Shown here: one piece after another, positions 19,105-27,764 of the stretch | Numbering within the stretch: position 1 is the first letter of the stretch | How the letters are laid out: each line of letters opens with the position of its first letter | DNA from: Pontibacter amylolyticus | GTDB lineage: Bacteria; Bacteroidota; Bacteroidia; Cytophagales; Hymenobacteraceae | DNA: 64,000 bases | Direction: 5' to 3' | Assembly (NCBI RefSeq): GCF_014638845.1 | Contig: NZ_BMFP01000004.1 | Location: forward strand, 124,001-188,000 | The notes under the pieces: generated by a model | The model's input: only the letters and a program-made list of their open reading frames with translations | The model's database searches: none | What the model was told of the DNA's origin: nothing | Program-made: the position numbers and the translations under genes

Positions 19105-19626
19105 ATGCTGAAAGTCGCCATTACAGGGCCTGAATCCACGGGCAAATCTACGCTGTCGCAGCAGTTGGCTGCGCACTACAACACCGTGTGGGTGCCGGAG
19201 TATGCGCGCACCTACGTCGAAACGCTCGACAGGCCCTATACCTTGCAGGACCTGGAGCAGATCGCCAGAGGGCAGCTGGCACTGGAGGCGCAGCTGCAGG
19301 CGCAGGCCGGGCGCATCCTCTTCTCAGACACCGACCTGCTGGTGATCAAAATATGGAGCGAGCATGCCTTCGGCGAGTGTCCCGACTGGGTGCTGCAAAA
19401 ACTAAAGCAACAGGACTACAACCTTTACCTGCTGATGGGCGTTGATTTGCCGTGGGAGCCTGATCCGCAGCGGGAGCATCCGCACCTGCGCCAGTACTTT
19501 TATGACTGGTACAAACGGGAACTGGAAGCGCTGCAGGTGCCCTATCTGGAGATCAGCGGACAGCACGAAGACCGGTTCAACAAGGCCACCCGGCACATCG
19601 ATGCGTTGCTCCAACATCAGACATAA
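19105..19626 (+). CDS. NadR-like ribosylnicotinamide kinase domain protein
   Basis: A 173-residue P-loop protein (GPESTGKS at residues 8-15) resembling the C-terminal ribosylnicotinamide kinase domain of NadR, without the adenylyltransferase and repressor parts. Shared features are VPEYARTYV after the first strand, LFSDTDLLVIKIW and LYLLMGVDLPWEPD...REHPHLRQ, then FYDWYKRELEAL. It would phosphorylate nicotinamide riboside brought in by the PnuC protein. The start at 19105 follows TACCTTTG by four bases, so the message may be nearly leaderless. The next gene follows after 12 bases. Confidence 0.85.
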   Translation: MLKVAITGPESTGKSTLSQQLAAHYNTVWVPEYARTYVETLDRPYTLQDLEQIARGQLALEAQLQAQAGRILFSDTDLLVIKIWSEHAFGECPDWVLQKLKQQDYNLYLLMGVDLPWEPDPQREHPHLRQYFYDWYKRELEALQVPYLEISGQHEDRFNKATRHIDALLQHQT

Positions 19627-19638
19627 CTATACCTTGCC

Positions 19639-20514
19639 ATGCTATACTATTTACAGAACTATAACTTTAAAGTGGGCGTCGAGAGCAAAGGCGCCGAGTT
19701 GCAGCACTTCATCAAGCTCGATGAGGGGTTGGAATTTATCTGGCAGGCCGACCCGAAGATCTGGGGCAGTCATGCACCCAACCTTTTCCCGATCGTGGGG
19801 GAGTTGCCCGAAGGAACCTATACCTACGAAGACGAGATCTTTGCCCTGAAGCGCCATGGTTTTGCGCGGCACAAGGAATTTAAGCTAATCGAGGAAGAAG
19901 AGGACAAGCTGGTGTTTGAGCTCGAAGACGATGAGGAGACCCACCAGGTATACCCGTTCAAGTTCAGGCTCCTGATCGCTTACAAACTTGAGAACAACAA
20001 GCTGTCGGTCACTTACCAGGTGCTTAACCGCGACAAGAAAGGCCTATACTTTTCCATCGGCGGCCACCCGGGCTTTAACGTGCCTTTTTATGCGGGCGAG
20101 CAATACGAAGACTATTTCATCGAGTTCGAGAAAGAAGAAACCCTGCACCGCTACCTGCTCACGGACGAAGGGCTGCAGAGCGGCGACACGGAAAAAGTGC
20201 TGGAGCACGATCGGGTGCTGCCCCTGAAGCACAGCTATTTTGCCAAGGATGCACTGGTGTTCAAGAACCTGAACTCAGACAAGCTGTCGCTGGGCAGCCG
20301 CACCAACCAGCGCCGCATCGAAATGACCTTTCCCGGTTTTCCATTCCTGGGCATCTGGGCCAAGCCGGGGCCGTCGCCTTACGTGTGCATCGAGCCCTGG
20401 TGCGGTATAGCGGGCCGTGACGGGGAGTCCGGCGAGCTCGATAAAAAGGAGGGTATCAACCTGCTCAGCCCGATGCATGTGTTCGAGCGCACCTATACCT
20501 TGGAAATACTGTAG
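19639..20514 (+). CDS. Aldose 1-epimerase family protein (LacX/YeaD-like)
   Basis: A 291-residue member of the galactose-mutarotase superfamily. Motifs include VGVESKGAELQHF near the start, HGFARHKEF with the first catalytic His, FSIGGHPGFNVPF with the second, and the late WAKPGPSPYVCIEPWCGIAG, where the Glu that acts as base is expected. The LacX-like subgroup probably interconverts anomers of phosphorylated or free hexoses, but its substrate is not settled. It is co-directional with the kinase gene, 12 bases apart. Confidence 0.9.
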   Translation: MLYYLQNYNFKVGVESKGAELQHFIKLDEGLEFIWQADPKIWGSHAPNLFPIVGELPEGTYTYEDEIFALKRHGFARHKEFKLIEEEEDKLVFELEDDEETHQVYPFKFRLLIAYKLENNKLSVTYQVLNRDKKGLYFSIGGHPGFNVPFYAGEQYEDYFIEFEKEETLHRYLLTDEGLQSGDTEKVLEHDRVLPLKHSYFAKDALVFKNLNSDKLSLGSRTNQRRIEMTFPGFPFLGIWAKPGPSPYVCIEPWCGIAGRDGESGELDKKEGINLLSPMHVFERTYTLEIL

Positions 20515-20530
20515 CAGAAGCGAATCTCTT

Positions 20531-20579
20531 AAACTAAAAAGTCCCCTGCCGAATGATCGAGCAGGGGACTTTTTAGTTT
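20531..20579. terminator. Bidirectional terminator
   Basis: The long perfect stem AAACTAAAAAGTCCCCTGC, inverted after an eleven-base loop, is A/T-rich on both flanks. It lies between the converging epimerase gene and the small membrane protein gene. Confidence 0.93.
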
Positions 20580-20588
20580 CATTTTGTT

Positions 20589-20840
20589 TCATTGCAGGGA
20601 AGGTTCCGGAAACTTGGGAACCTTGATGCGTCGCAGGTCATAGTGCGGTTCATAATCATTGATGGGCAATGATATGCCGGGTGGCAGGTCCAGATCTGGC
20701 AGATCGTCGCCGAGCGGCTCACCTCCATCGTCATCGTTATCAGTAGAGGAAGACCCTCTGAATTTTTTGCGTGGAGCGAAAGCGTAGTATGCCAGTATCG
20801 TTAGCAGTGCTAAAGTATACAGTAAGCTGATCATCATCAC
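20589..20840 (-). CDS. Small single-span membrane protein
   Basis: An 83-residue protein with one N-terminal transmembrane helix (ISLLYTLALLTILAYYAFA), a basic stop-transfer patch (PRKKFRG), an acidic Ser/Asp/Gly linker and a Pro-rich tail (LPPGISLPINDY, IKVPKFPEPS). I do not recognise it. It lies next to a good terminator and diverges from the riboswitch-controlled receptor gene. Confidence 0.65.
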   Translation of the reverse strand: MMMISLLYTLALLTILAYYAFAPRKKFRGSSSTDNDDDGGEPLGDDLPDLDLPPGISLPINDYEPHYDLRRIKVPKFPEPSLQ

Positions 20841-21043
20841 ATTTCTTCTTTAACTCTCTCTAAAATTGTTTCAGCCGGCCTGTTTTCCTGGCAAATCCAG
20901 CTTTGTTAGGAGCGGGCGCTTGAAAACGTGCCTTGTATTGTTTTCAACGTAGTTTGCCCGCAAGGGGTTATCGGCTTTTGTTAAAATAAAATTGTACTTA
21001 ACTGGCTGATACTGTGGATTGGCCATTCTTTGCACCATAGGAC

Positions 21044-21075
21044 TTTGTTTTGATCAAAAAACGGGTCTACCTTTG
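21044..21075 (+). promoter_or_regulatory. Bacteroidota-type promoter of the thiamine-regulated receptor
   Basis: TTTG at 21044-21047, a 20-base spacer and TACCTTTG (matching TAnnTTTG) at 21068-21075. This places the transcript start just before the riboswitch aptamer. Confidence 0.8.
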
Positions 21076-21083
21076 CATCAGTT

Positions 21084-21160
21084 TAGGGGTGCCTTATAAC
21101 AACGGGCTGAGATCATACCCATTGAACCTGATTCCGGGTAATGCCGGCGAAGGGAAAAAC
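21084..21160 (+). promoter_or_regulatory. TPP riboswitch (THI element)
   Basis: The conserved aptamer words appear in order: GGGGTGCC, GGGCTGAGAT, ACCC, TTGAACCTGATTCCGGGTAA, TGCCGGCGAAGGGAA. It lies 80 bases upstream of the TonB receptor ATG. In Bacteroidota the ligand usually blocks translation or elongation when thiamine pyrophosphate is plentiful. No clear terminator hairpin is seen between it and the ATG, so control of translation is the simpler guess. Confidence 0.97.
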
Positions 21161-21238
21161 ACGGGGAAACAATGTAAAGCAGGCTGCCGGCCCCAGGCAG
21201 GTCTGTATGTTTCATCTTATTCTTTTCTTACACATCAA

Positions 21239-23716
21239 ATGAAAAAATTACTGATTGTGATGGCAGCCGTCATGCTGTTGCCATTGCAGTTGCTCGCTCA
21301 GTATAAGCTGAGTGGCCACGTAACCGATGCAGCCCAAAACGAAGCGCTGGCGGGAGCTACCGTGGTACTTTCCGGCAGCAACCAAGCCACCGTTTCCGGC
21401 CCCGACGGCCGCTTTCAATTCCAGAACCTGCCAGCCGGCAGCTATACCTTGCAGGTATCTTACCTCGGCTTTGCTCAACTGAGCAGACAAGTGCAACTCA
21501 ATGCCGACACGGAACTTCGTCTGGCCTTGCAGCCAACTAGTGTGAACACAGGTGAAGTACTGGTGTCGTCTACCCGTGCCAACGAAAGAACGGGAACAAC
21601 TTTCACGAACGTTACCCGCGAAGAGATAGCGGAGCGCAACTTCGGGCAGGACCTGCCCTACCTGCTGGAGCAGACGCCCTCGGTGGTGGTGAACTCCGAT
21701 GCTGGCGCTGGCGTGGGCTATACCGGTATCCGCATCCGCGGCTCCGACATCACCCGCATCAACGTGACGGTGAACGGTATACCTGTCAACGACTCCGAAA
21801 GCCACGGTACTTTCTTTGTGAACATGCCAGACTTTGCCTCCTCTGTGGAAGACATGCAGGTGCAGCGCGGGGTGGGCACGTCCACCAACGGAGCGGGTGC
21901 CTTTGGAGCCAGCATCAACATTCAGACGCAGCGGGTTCGCCGTGAGGCCTATGCCGAAACCGACAATAGCTACGGCTCTTTCAACACCTGGAAAAACAAC
22001 GTGCGCTTCGGCACGGGCCTGATCAACGGCAAGTTCGCCTTCGACGGCCGTTTGTCGCGCATCAAGTCCGACGGCTACATCGACCGTGCTTTTTCTGACC
22101 TGAAATCCATGTACTTCTCAGGAGGCTACTACGGCGACAAAACAACGGTGAAGTTCGTGACCTTCTCGGGACAGGAGCAGACCTACCAGGCCTGGTATGG
22201 CACACCGGAGGCGCTGGTGTATGGCAATGCCGCCGACCTGCAGGCCTACATCGACCGCAACGGAATTGAAGGCAGCGACCTGGAGAACCTGCGCACCGCC
22301 GGCCGCCGGTATAACTACTATACCTACGACAACGAAACAGACAATTATCAGCAGGATCACTACCAACTGCACCTGTCGCATGATTTCACCCCGGAGCTTA
22401 CTTTCTCGGGTGCGCTGCACTATACCTATGGCCGCGGCTACTACGAGCAGTTCCGTGCCAACGACAAACTCTCCAGCTACGGTTTGCCGAATGTGGTGAT
22501 AGGAGAGGAAACGATCAGCCGCACTGATTTGATCCGCCGCCGCTGGCTCGACAACGACTTTTTCGGAGCCACCTACGCCTTGCAGTATTATCCAACGCCA
22601 CGCTTGAATGCAACCCTGGGCGGTGCCTGGAACAGGTATGACGGGGATCACTTCGGAGAGGTGATCTGGGCCAGATTCGCCTCTACATCCAACCTCGGCG
22701 ACCGCTATTACGACAACAATGCCGTGAAGACGGACTTCAATATTTTCGGCAAAGTGACCTACAGCCTGACGGACCAGTTGAGCCTGTTTGGTGACATGCA
22801 GGTGCGGAACGTGAATTATACCTTCGAGGGCATCGACAAAAACTTCGAGAACCTGGAGCAGGAGGTGGATTTTACCTTCTATAACCCCAAGGCAGGTATA
22901 AGCTACGAGTTGAAACCGGGTCATCAGCTCTACGCCTCTTATGCCATCGGTAATCGCGAGCCGGTGCGCGACGATTTTACCGAGTCTACCGCAAGCAGCC
23001 GTCCGAAGCACGAGACGCTGCGCAACGTAGAGGCCGGCTACCGTGGTCAGTTGGTGCTGGGCGAGCTGGTAGGGCGTGAAGTGGGTGCGAGTCTGGAAGC
23101 GAACTACTTCTTCATGGACTACAAAAACCAGCTGGTGCTGACCGGCGAGATCAACGATGTGGGTGCCTATACCCGCACCAATATCGATAGGAGCTATCGC
23201 AAGGGTATAGAGCTGGCTGGAGCGGTCCGCCTGGGTGATTTAGCAAGTCTGAGCAGCAACCTGAGCTACAGCCAGAACAAGGTGCGCAACTTCGAAGAAT
23301 TCATCGACGACTACGACAATGGCGGTCAGGTCCTGAACCGTTACAGTGAGTCAGCCATTGCCTATTCCCCTGATTTTGTGTCGGCCACACAGCTGGAGGT
23401 AGAGGTGCTGAAAGGCCTGAAGGCAGCGTTTATTTACAAGACCGTGAGCAGGCAATACCTGGATAATACCGAGAACGAGAACCGCACTATACCTGCCTAC
23501 CAGGTAGGTGATCTGCGCCTGCGCTACACCACCGGTTTCACGGGCGTACTGAAAGGGTTGGAACTTGGCCTGCAGGTCAATAACATCTTCAACGAACGCT
23601 ACGCAGCCAATGGCTATACCTACAGCTACATAGCAGGAGGGGAGCAGACGACCGAAAATTTCTACTACCCGCAAGCTACCCGTAACTTCCTGGCCTCTGT
23701 CGGTCTAAGATTTTAA
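21239..23716 (+). CDS. TonB-dependent outer-membrane receptor under TPP control
   Basis: An 825-residue receptor from the ATG at 21239; the longer open frame runs through the riboswitch and is rejected. It has a signal peptide (MKKLLIVMAAVMLLPLQLLAQ), then a carboxypeptidase-regulatory-like domain (YKLSGHVTDAAQNEALAGATV, about residues 22-110), the plug (LPYLLEQTPSVVV, IRIRGSDITRINVTVNGIPVND, GAGAFGASINIQT) and a 22-strand-type barrel ending in NFLASVGLRF with the terminal Phe. The riboswitch implies uptake of thiamine, its phosphates or a precursor. It is a single gene with its own terminator. Confidence 0.95.
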   Translation: MKKLLIVMAAVMLLPLQLLAQYKLSGHVTDAAQNEALAGATVVLSGSNQATVSGPDGRFQFQNLPAGSYTLQVSYLGFAQLSRQVQLNADTELRLALQPTSVNTGEVLVSSTRANERTGTTFTNVTREEIAERNFGQDLPYLLEQTPSVVVNSDAGAGVGYTGIRIRGSDITRINVTVNGIPVNDSESHGTFFVNMPDFASSVEDMQVQRGVGTSTNGAGAFGASINIQTQRVRREAYAETDNSYGSFNTWKNNVRFGTGLINGKFAFDGRLSRIKSDGYIDRAFSDLKSMYFSGGYYGDKTTVKFVTFSGQEQTYQAWYGTPEALVYGNAADLQAYIDRNGIEGSDLENLRTAGRRYNYYTYDNETDNYQQDHYQLHLSHDFTPELTFSGALHYTYGRGYYEQFRANDKLSSYGLPNVVIGEETISRTDLIRRRWLDNDFFGATYALQYYPTPRLNATLGGAWNRYDGDHFGEVIWARFASTSNLGDRYYDNNAVKTDFNIFGKVTYSLTDQLSLFGDMQVRNVNYTFEGIDKNFENLEQEVDFTFYNPKAGISYELKPGHQLYASYAIGNREPVRDDFTESTASSRPKHETLRNVEAGYRGQLVLGELVGREVGASLEANYFFMDYKNQLVLTGEINDVGAYTRTNIDRSYRKGIELAGAVRLGDLASLSSNLSYSQNKVRNFEEFIDDYDNGGQVLNRYSESAIAYSPDFVSATQLEVEVLKGLKAAFIYKTVSRQYLDNTENENRTIPAYQVGDLRLRYTTGFTGVLKGLELGLQVNNIFNERYAANGYTYSYIAGGEQTTENFYYPQATRNFLASVGLRF

Positions 23717-23737
23717 CATAGATTGAGAATTTTTTGG

Positions 23738-23770
23738 AAAGGCCCCGCCAATTGGTGGGGCCTTTTTTTT
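23738..23770 (+). terminator. Terminator of the receptor gene
   Basis: Stem AAAGGCCCCGCC / GGTGGGGCCTTT (one wobble) with an AATT loop and a run of T. Confidence 0.93.
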
Positions 23771-23783
23771 GATCAGGATTTGT

Positions 23784-24420
23784 TGAATTGTTAATTGCTA
23801 ATTGTTGCCGGTGCACGATTGGTACTGGGCGCGCCCTGATACCTTCAAATACGCTAATGCTCTCAATGCCTTCAAATACACTACTGCTCTTCCGGATTTC
23901 CGAATCCGGAAGTTAACTGTTGGGGATGTCCACATCCCCGTATGCTGATCGTATTTTCAAGTATAGGGGACAAGGATGTCCCCGGCAGAAATACTTTCGG
24001 ACACGGATGTCCGAAAGAGCACCAAAATCCGGGAGAGCACTAAAACATACACACGGGGATTAGGAAATCCCCGACAGTGGGGGTAGGGGCCCTCTTGGAA
24101 GCTTCGGGATAGATAAATCCCGAAGAGCCTCATGGTAGGGACTTTTTGAAAACGTGACTACTTGTAGGGACAGGTCGCGACCTGTCCGAATCGTGCACCG
24201 GCAATCATGCACCCGTATACCAAACCGAACCATGTAACGACATTCATGAACCGCTATACCTGCCCGAATTGTGCGCCGCTATACCTGTCCAAATGCCGTG
24301 CCAGCACACCTATCCGAATCTTACAGGGAAATTCCCTCCTCGGACAGGAAAATTCCCTCCTCGGAGTGGCAGGTTAATCGTGCACCGGCAACAATTAGCA
24401 ATCAGCAATTAACAATTCAG
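23784..24420. repeat. Hairpin-array element with terminal inverted repeats
   Basis: The left end (23784-23820) and right end (24376-24420) are inverted copies, identical apart from a 7-base indel; both contain TTGCCGGTGCACGATT on the strand reading inward. Between them no credible gene is seen. Instead there are separate short hairpins at 23889-23912, 23922-23939, 23966-23983, 23995-24016, 24055-24072 and 24102-24125, plus a perfect 20-base palindrome at 24168-24187. Near 24325-24365 a tandem copy of AAATTCCCTCCTCGG occurs. An extra copy of AATCGTGCACCGGCA is inside at 24189. It resembles a non-autonomous MITE or REP-cluster insertion. Shorter related hairpins recur at 62951-63007. Confidence 0.75.
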
Positions 24421-24517
24421 CCACCCTGTAAATCCTTGGGGTTGGGGCCCTATTTAGAGATTCAGAAATCTTGTTATATTTGCGTGTTACCCTTACCCTT
24501 AAAAGATAAAATAAGCT

Positions 24518-25696
24518 ATGGCCTACGAATCATCAGGAGCCCCTGACTACTATAACATTGACGATTTACTCACAGAGGAGCATAAACTCATTCGCCAGTC
24601 CCTGCGCGAATTTGTGAAGCGCGAGATTTCTCCGAACATCGAGCAGTGGGCGCAGGACGCGCACTTCCCTTCCGAGATCGTGAGAAAATTTGGTGATGTG
24701 GGTGCTTTCGGACCGACTATACCTGCCGAGTACGGCGGTGGCGGACTGGACTACATCAGCTACGGCATCATCATGCAGGAGATCGAGCGTGGTGACTCCG
24801 GTATGCGCTCTACTGCTTCGGTGCAGGGCTCGCTGGTGATGTACCCGATCTATGCTTATGGTTCGGAAGAGCAGCGCAAAAAGTACCTGCCCAAACTGGC
24901 CAGCGGCGAGTGGCTGGGCTGCTTCGGCCTGACCGAGCCGGACCACGGTTCTAACCCGGGCGGTATGACGACCAACATCAAAGACATGGGCGACCATTAC
25001 CTGCTCAACGGCGCCAAGATGTGGATATCCAACTCTCCAGAGAGCCAGGTAGCGGTGGTGTGGGCCAAAAACGAAGAAGGTCGCATCAAAGGTCTGATCG
25101 TGGAGCGCGGTATGGAAGGCTTCTCAGCGCCGGAAATTCATAACAAGTGGAGCCTGCGCGCCAGCTGCACTGGCGAACTGGTGTTCGACAACGTGAAAGT
25201 ACCGAAAGAAAACCTGCTGCCGAACGTGGAAGGCCTACGCGGACCGTTAGGCTGCCTCGACTCCGCCCGCTACGGCATTGCCTGGGGCGCGATTGGCGTA
25301 GCCATCGACTGCTACGAGTCGGCCCGCAAGTATGCCATGGAGCGCATCCAGTTCGACAAGCCGATCGGCGCTTTCCAGCTCACACAAAAGAAACTGGCCG
25401 AAATGCTGACCGAGATCACCAAAGCGCAGCTACTGGCCTGGAGACTCGGCACCTTGAAAAACGAAGGCAAAGCCACCACGCAACAGATCTCGATGGCCAA
25501 GCGCAACAACGTGGACATGGCCCTGCACATCGCACGCGAAGCACGCCAGATCCACGGCGGTATGGGCATTACAGGCGAATACCCGATCATGCGCCACATG
25601 ATGAACCTGGAGTCAGTGATCACCTACGAAGGCACGCACGACATCCACCTGCTCATCACCGGTGCTGATATTACAGGTATACCAGCGTTTAAATAG
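24518..25696 (+). CDS. Acyl-CoA dehydrogenase, glutaryl-CoA dehydrogenase-like
   Basis: A 392-residue FAD enzyme. The glutaryl-CoA dehydrogenase pattern is present: MRSTASVQGSLVMYPI, whose Arg binds the distal carboxylate in that family, then CFGLTEPDHGSNPGGM, QIHGGMGITGEYPI and the catalytic Glu in TYEGTHDIH. In lysine/tryptophan breakdown the reaction is oxidation and decarboxylation of glutaryl-CoA to crotonyl-CoA. No partner genes lie nearby, so the pathway link rests on homology alone. A -7-like TATATTTG is at 24475-24482, just outside the right end of the hairpin element. Confidence 0.92.
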   Translation: MAYESSGAPDYYNIDDLLTEEHKLIRQSLREFVKREISPNIEQWAQDAHFPSEIVRKFGDVGAFGPTIPAEYGGGGLDYISYGIIMQEIERGDSGMRSTASVQGSLVMYPIYAYGSEEQRKKYLPKLASGEWLGCFGLTEPDHGSNPGGMTTNIKDMGDHYLLNGAKMWISNSPESQVAVVWAKNEEGRIKGLIVERGMEGFSAPEIHNKWSLRASCTGELVFDNVKVPKENLLPNVEGLRGPLGCLDSARYGIAWGAIGVAIDCYESARKYAMERIQFDKPIGAFQLTQKKLAEMLTEITKAQLLAWRLGTLKNEGKATTQQISMAKRNNVDMALHIAREARQIHGGMGITGEYPIMRHMMNLESVITYEGTHDIHLLITGADITGIPAFK

Positions 25697-25743
25697 ACCC
25701 CATCCAACCCGGCCCTAAAAACAGGGGAGGGCTTTTAATATAG

Positions 25744-25775
25744 AAAGGCAGCTACGGGAGTGGCTGCCTTTTCTG
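25744..25775 (+). terminator. Terminator after the acyl-CoA dehydrogenase gene
   Basis: Stem AAAGGCAGC / GCTGCCTTTT with a ten-base loop, followed by T-rich sequence. Confidence 0.75.
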
Positions 25776-25906
25776 TTTCAGTAGACCTCGCGGTGTGCGC
25801 AGCTCCCGCGAGTGTCTGGAAGTCGTATAAGCCTTTATCGCAGAGAGCAAGGAAATACAGCAACAGCCGGCCCAGGTATAGGTATAGGTAGGCGGGTCAG
25901 TCCAGA

Positions 25907-26413
25907 CTACACTTCCCGCTCCCAAAACTCCTCCCTGCTTCTGCCTCCGGGGTTGTACTTCATCATATCCTGCCAAAGCCGGTCAAACTCCTCGCTGAAA
26001 TCCTGTACGATGCTGCGGTTGTCAGTAATCAGGATGTTCTCGTGGTTGTAGAGGGCGGCGCTGCGGGTCCAGTTGTAGCTGCCGGTCAGTACACGTAACT
26101 CATCAAAAATGGCGAACTTGTGGTGCATGTGGTTGCGCGTTTTGTCAATCCGCACCTCCAACCCTCTGGCAGCGAGTTCTTGTATGTCCGATCCCGCATC
26201 GTGCAGCTTGTGGTTGTCTGTCATAATTTTGATAGCAATACCACGTTTATGCGCCCGCACAATGGATTCTGTTATTCGGTTGTCGCTGATGGTGAACACG
26301 CATATTTTTACACTTTCTTCGGCCGCGTCCATACAGGCGATGATGGCGTTTAGGCAGTCGTCGCCGGGGCTGAAGAAGGCATGGCTGGTGATTCTTTGCT
26401 GATGGGTTTGCAT
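25907..26413 (-). CDS. Single-HKD phospholipase D-like protein (Nuc type)
   Basis: A 168-residue protein with one HxKx4D motif (His97, Lys99, Asp104 in HHKFAIFD) followed by LTGSYNWTRSA, the typical second half of the motif. One-motif members such as Nuc and PLD6 dimerise to make one active site and act on nucleic acid phosphodiesters or cardiolipin. There is no signal peptide, so a cytosolic nuclease-like role is more likely than lipid turnover. It is a lone gene, divergent from ruvB (210-base gap). Confidence 0.88.
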   Translation of the reverse strand: MQTHQQRITSHAFFSPGDDCLNAIIACMDAAEESVKICVFTISDNRITESIVRAHKRGIAIKIMTDNHKLHDAGSDIQELAARGLEVRIDKTRNHMHHKFAIFDELRVLTGSYNWTRSAALYNHENILITDNRSIVQDFSEEFDRLWQDMMKYNPGGRSREEFWEREV

Positions 26414-26623
26414 CGGGTGCTGGTTTTGAGTTTTGTAAGGTACTACAGACCTATCAGATTTCTAAACGAACTCCTTTATTTGCTAACCTGATTAGAATTT
26501 TGGTGAATCACTATAATATAGTTAGCAAAATTTAGTAAATTCGTCTGCAGAAATGGAGCGAAAGCAACGCTGAAACTGTTACCTTTAGGTATAGCAGAAA
26601 GCGCTAAATCAGATAGCATTTTT

Positions 26624-27667
26624 ATGAGAGAAGATTACCTGACTGGCAGTAACGACTACATGTCGCCGGTCGAAAAAGACATAGACAAGGCGCTCCGTCC
26701 GCTGAGCTTTGCCGACTTTACAGGGCAGGCCAAAGTGGTGGAGAACCTCAAAATATTTGTGCTGGCGGCCAAAAACCGTGGCGAGGCGCTGGACCATGTG
26801 CTGCTGCACGGACCTCCCGGTCTGGGCAAGACCACGCTGTCGCACATCATCGCCTCGGAGTTGGACGCAGGTATAAAAATGACCTCCGGACCGGTACTGG
26901 ACAAGCCCAGCGACCTGGCTGGTTTGCTCACGAACCTGGACCCGAACGATGTGCTTTTCATCGACGAGATACACCGCCTCAACCCAATTGTGGAAGAGTA
27001 CCTGTACTCGGCCATGGAGGACTACAAGATCGACATCATGCTCGACTCGGGACCGAACGCCCGCTCCGTGCAGATCAGTCTGAACCCGTTCACGCTGATC
27101 GGTGCCACGACGCGTTCTGGCTTGCTGACAGCACCGTTGCGCGCCCGTTTCAGTATTAACTCACGTCTGGAGTACTATGATGCCGAACTACTGACTTCGA
27201 TTGTGAAACGCTCTTCGGCTTTATTGGGTGCTCCTATACATGAGGATGCCGCTTTCGAGATTGCCCGCCGTAGCCGGGGCACGCCGCGTATCGCCAACAA
27301 CCTGTTGCGCCGTACCCGCGACTTTGCCCAGGTGAAGAGCAACGGTACCATCGATGTGGAGATCGCACGTTTCGCCCTGGCTGCCCTGGACGTAGACCAC
27401 AACGGCCTCGATGACATGGATAAGCGCATCCTGTCCTGCATCATCGACAAGTACAAAGGCGGTCCGGTAGGTATATCCACCATCGCGACGGCCTGCGGCG
27501 AAGAGGCAGAGACGATTGAGGAGGTATACGAGCCGTTCCTGATCCAGGAAGGCTACATCAAACGCACCGCCCGCGGACGTGAAGCTACGGAAGCTGCTTA
27601 CAAGCATTTAGGCAAAATTCCACCGCAGCAAGTAGTGGCTGGTGGTTTGTTTGATCAGGCTGAATAA
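26624..27667 (+). CDS. ruvB: Holliday junction branch-migration helicase RuvB
   Basis: Hexameric AAA+ motor that works with RuvA on Holliday junctions. Its 347 residues are standard. Walker A GPPGLGKT is at residues 63-70, Walker B in [11 protein letters not shown], sensor 1 in IGATTRSG and the arginine finger region in LRARFSI. The C-terminal winged helix ([38 protein letters not shown]) is complete. ruvA and ruvC are not in this window. Confidence 0.99.
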   Translation: MREDYLTGSNDYMSPVEKDIDKALRPLSFADFTGQAKVVENLKIFVLAAKNRGEALDHVLLHGPPGLGKTTLSHIIASELDAGIKMTSGPVLDKPSDLAGLLTNLDPNDVLFIDEIHRLNPIVEEYLYSAMEDYKIDIMLDSGPNARSVQISLNPFTLIGATTRSGLLTAPLRARFSINSRLEYYDAELLTSIVKRSSALLGAPIHEDAAFEIARRSRGTPRIANNLLRRTRDFAQVKSNGTIDVEIARFALAALDVDHNGLDDMDKRILSCIIDKYKGGPVGISTIATACGEEAETIEEVYEPFLIQEGYIKRTARGREATEAAYKHLGKIPPQQVVAGGLFDQAE

Positions 27668-27686
27668 TTATTGTTTGTGATATGTG

Positions 27687-27716
27687 AAAAAAGCAGGCTA
27701 TAGGCCTGCTTTTTTT
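27687..27716. terminator. Bidirectional terminator between ruvB and amidohydrolase
   Basis: The stem AAAAAAGCAGGC / GCCTGCTTTTTT has a five-base loop and suits both converging genes. Confidence 0.9.
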
Positions 27717-27764
27717 GTTTTAGCAGGTATGACCTTTCCTATACCTTGTTTCACCAAGTGAGCT

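Noticed and set aside
21050..21238. N-terminal extension of the TonB receptor
   Set aside because: These 63 codons translate the TPP riboswitch; the ATG at 21239 gives a proper signal peptide.
22118..23011. 297-codon minus-strand frame
   Set aside because: Antisense to the TonB receptor barrel; no protein-like pattern.
23889..24187. Possible CRISPR array
   Set aside because: The short palindromes differ in sequence and are unevenly spaced (10-50 bases), and no cas gene is nearby.
24271..24546. 91-codon frame across the right end of the hairpin element and into the acyl-CoA dehydrogenase gene
   Set aside because: Its sequence is repeat-derived (AATTCCCTCC, AGCAATTAACAATT) and overlaps the real start of the next gene.
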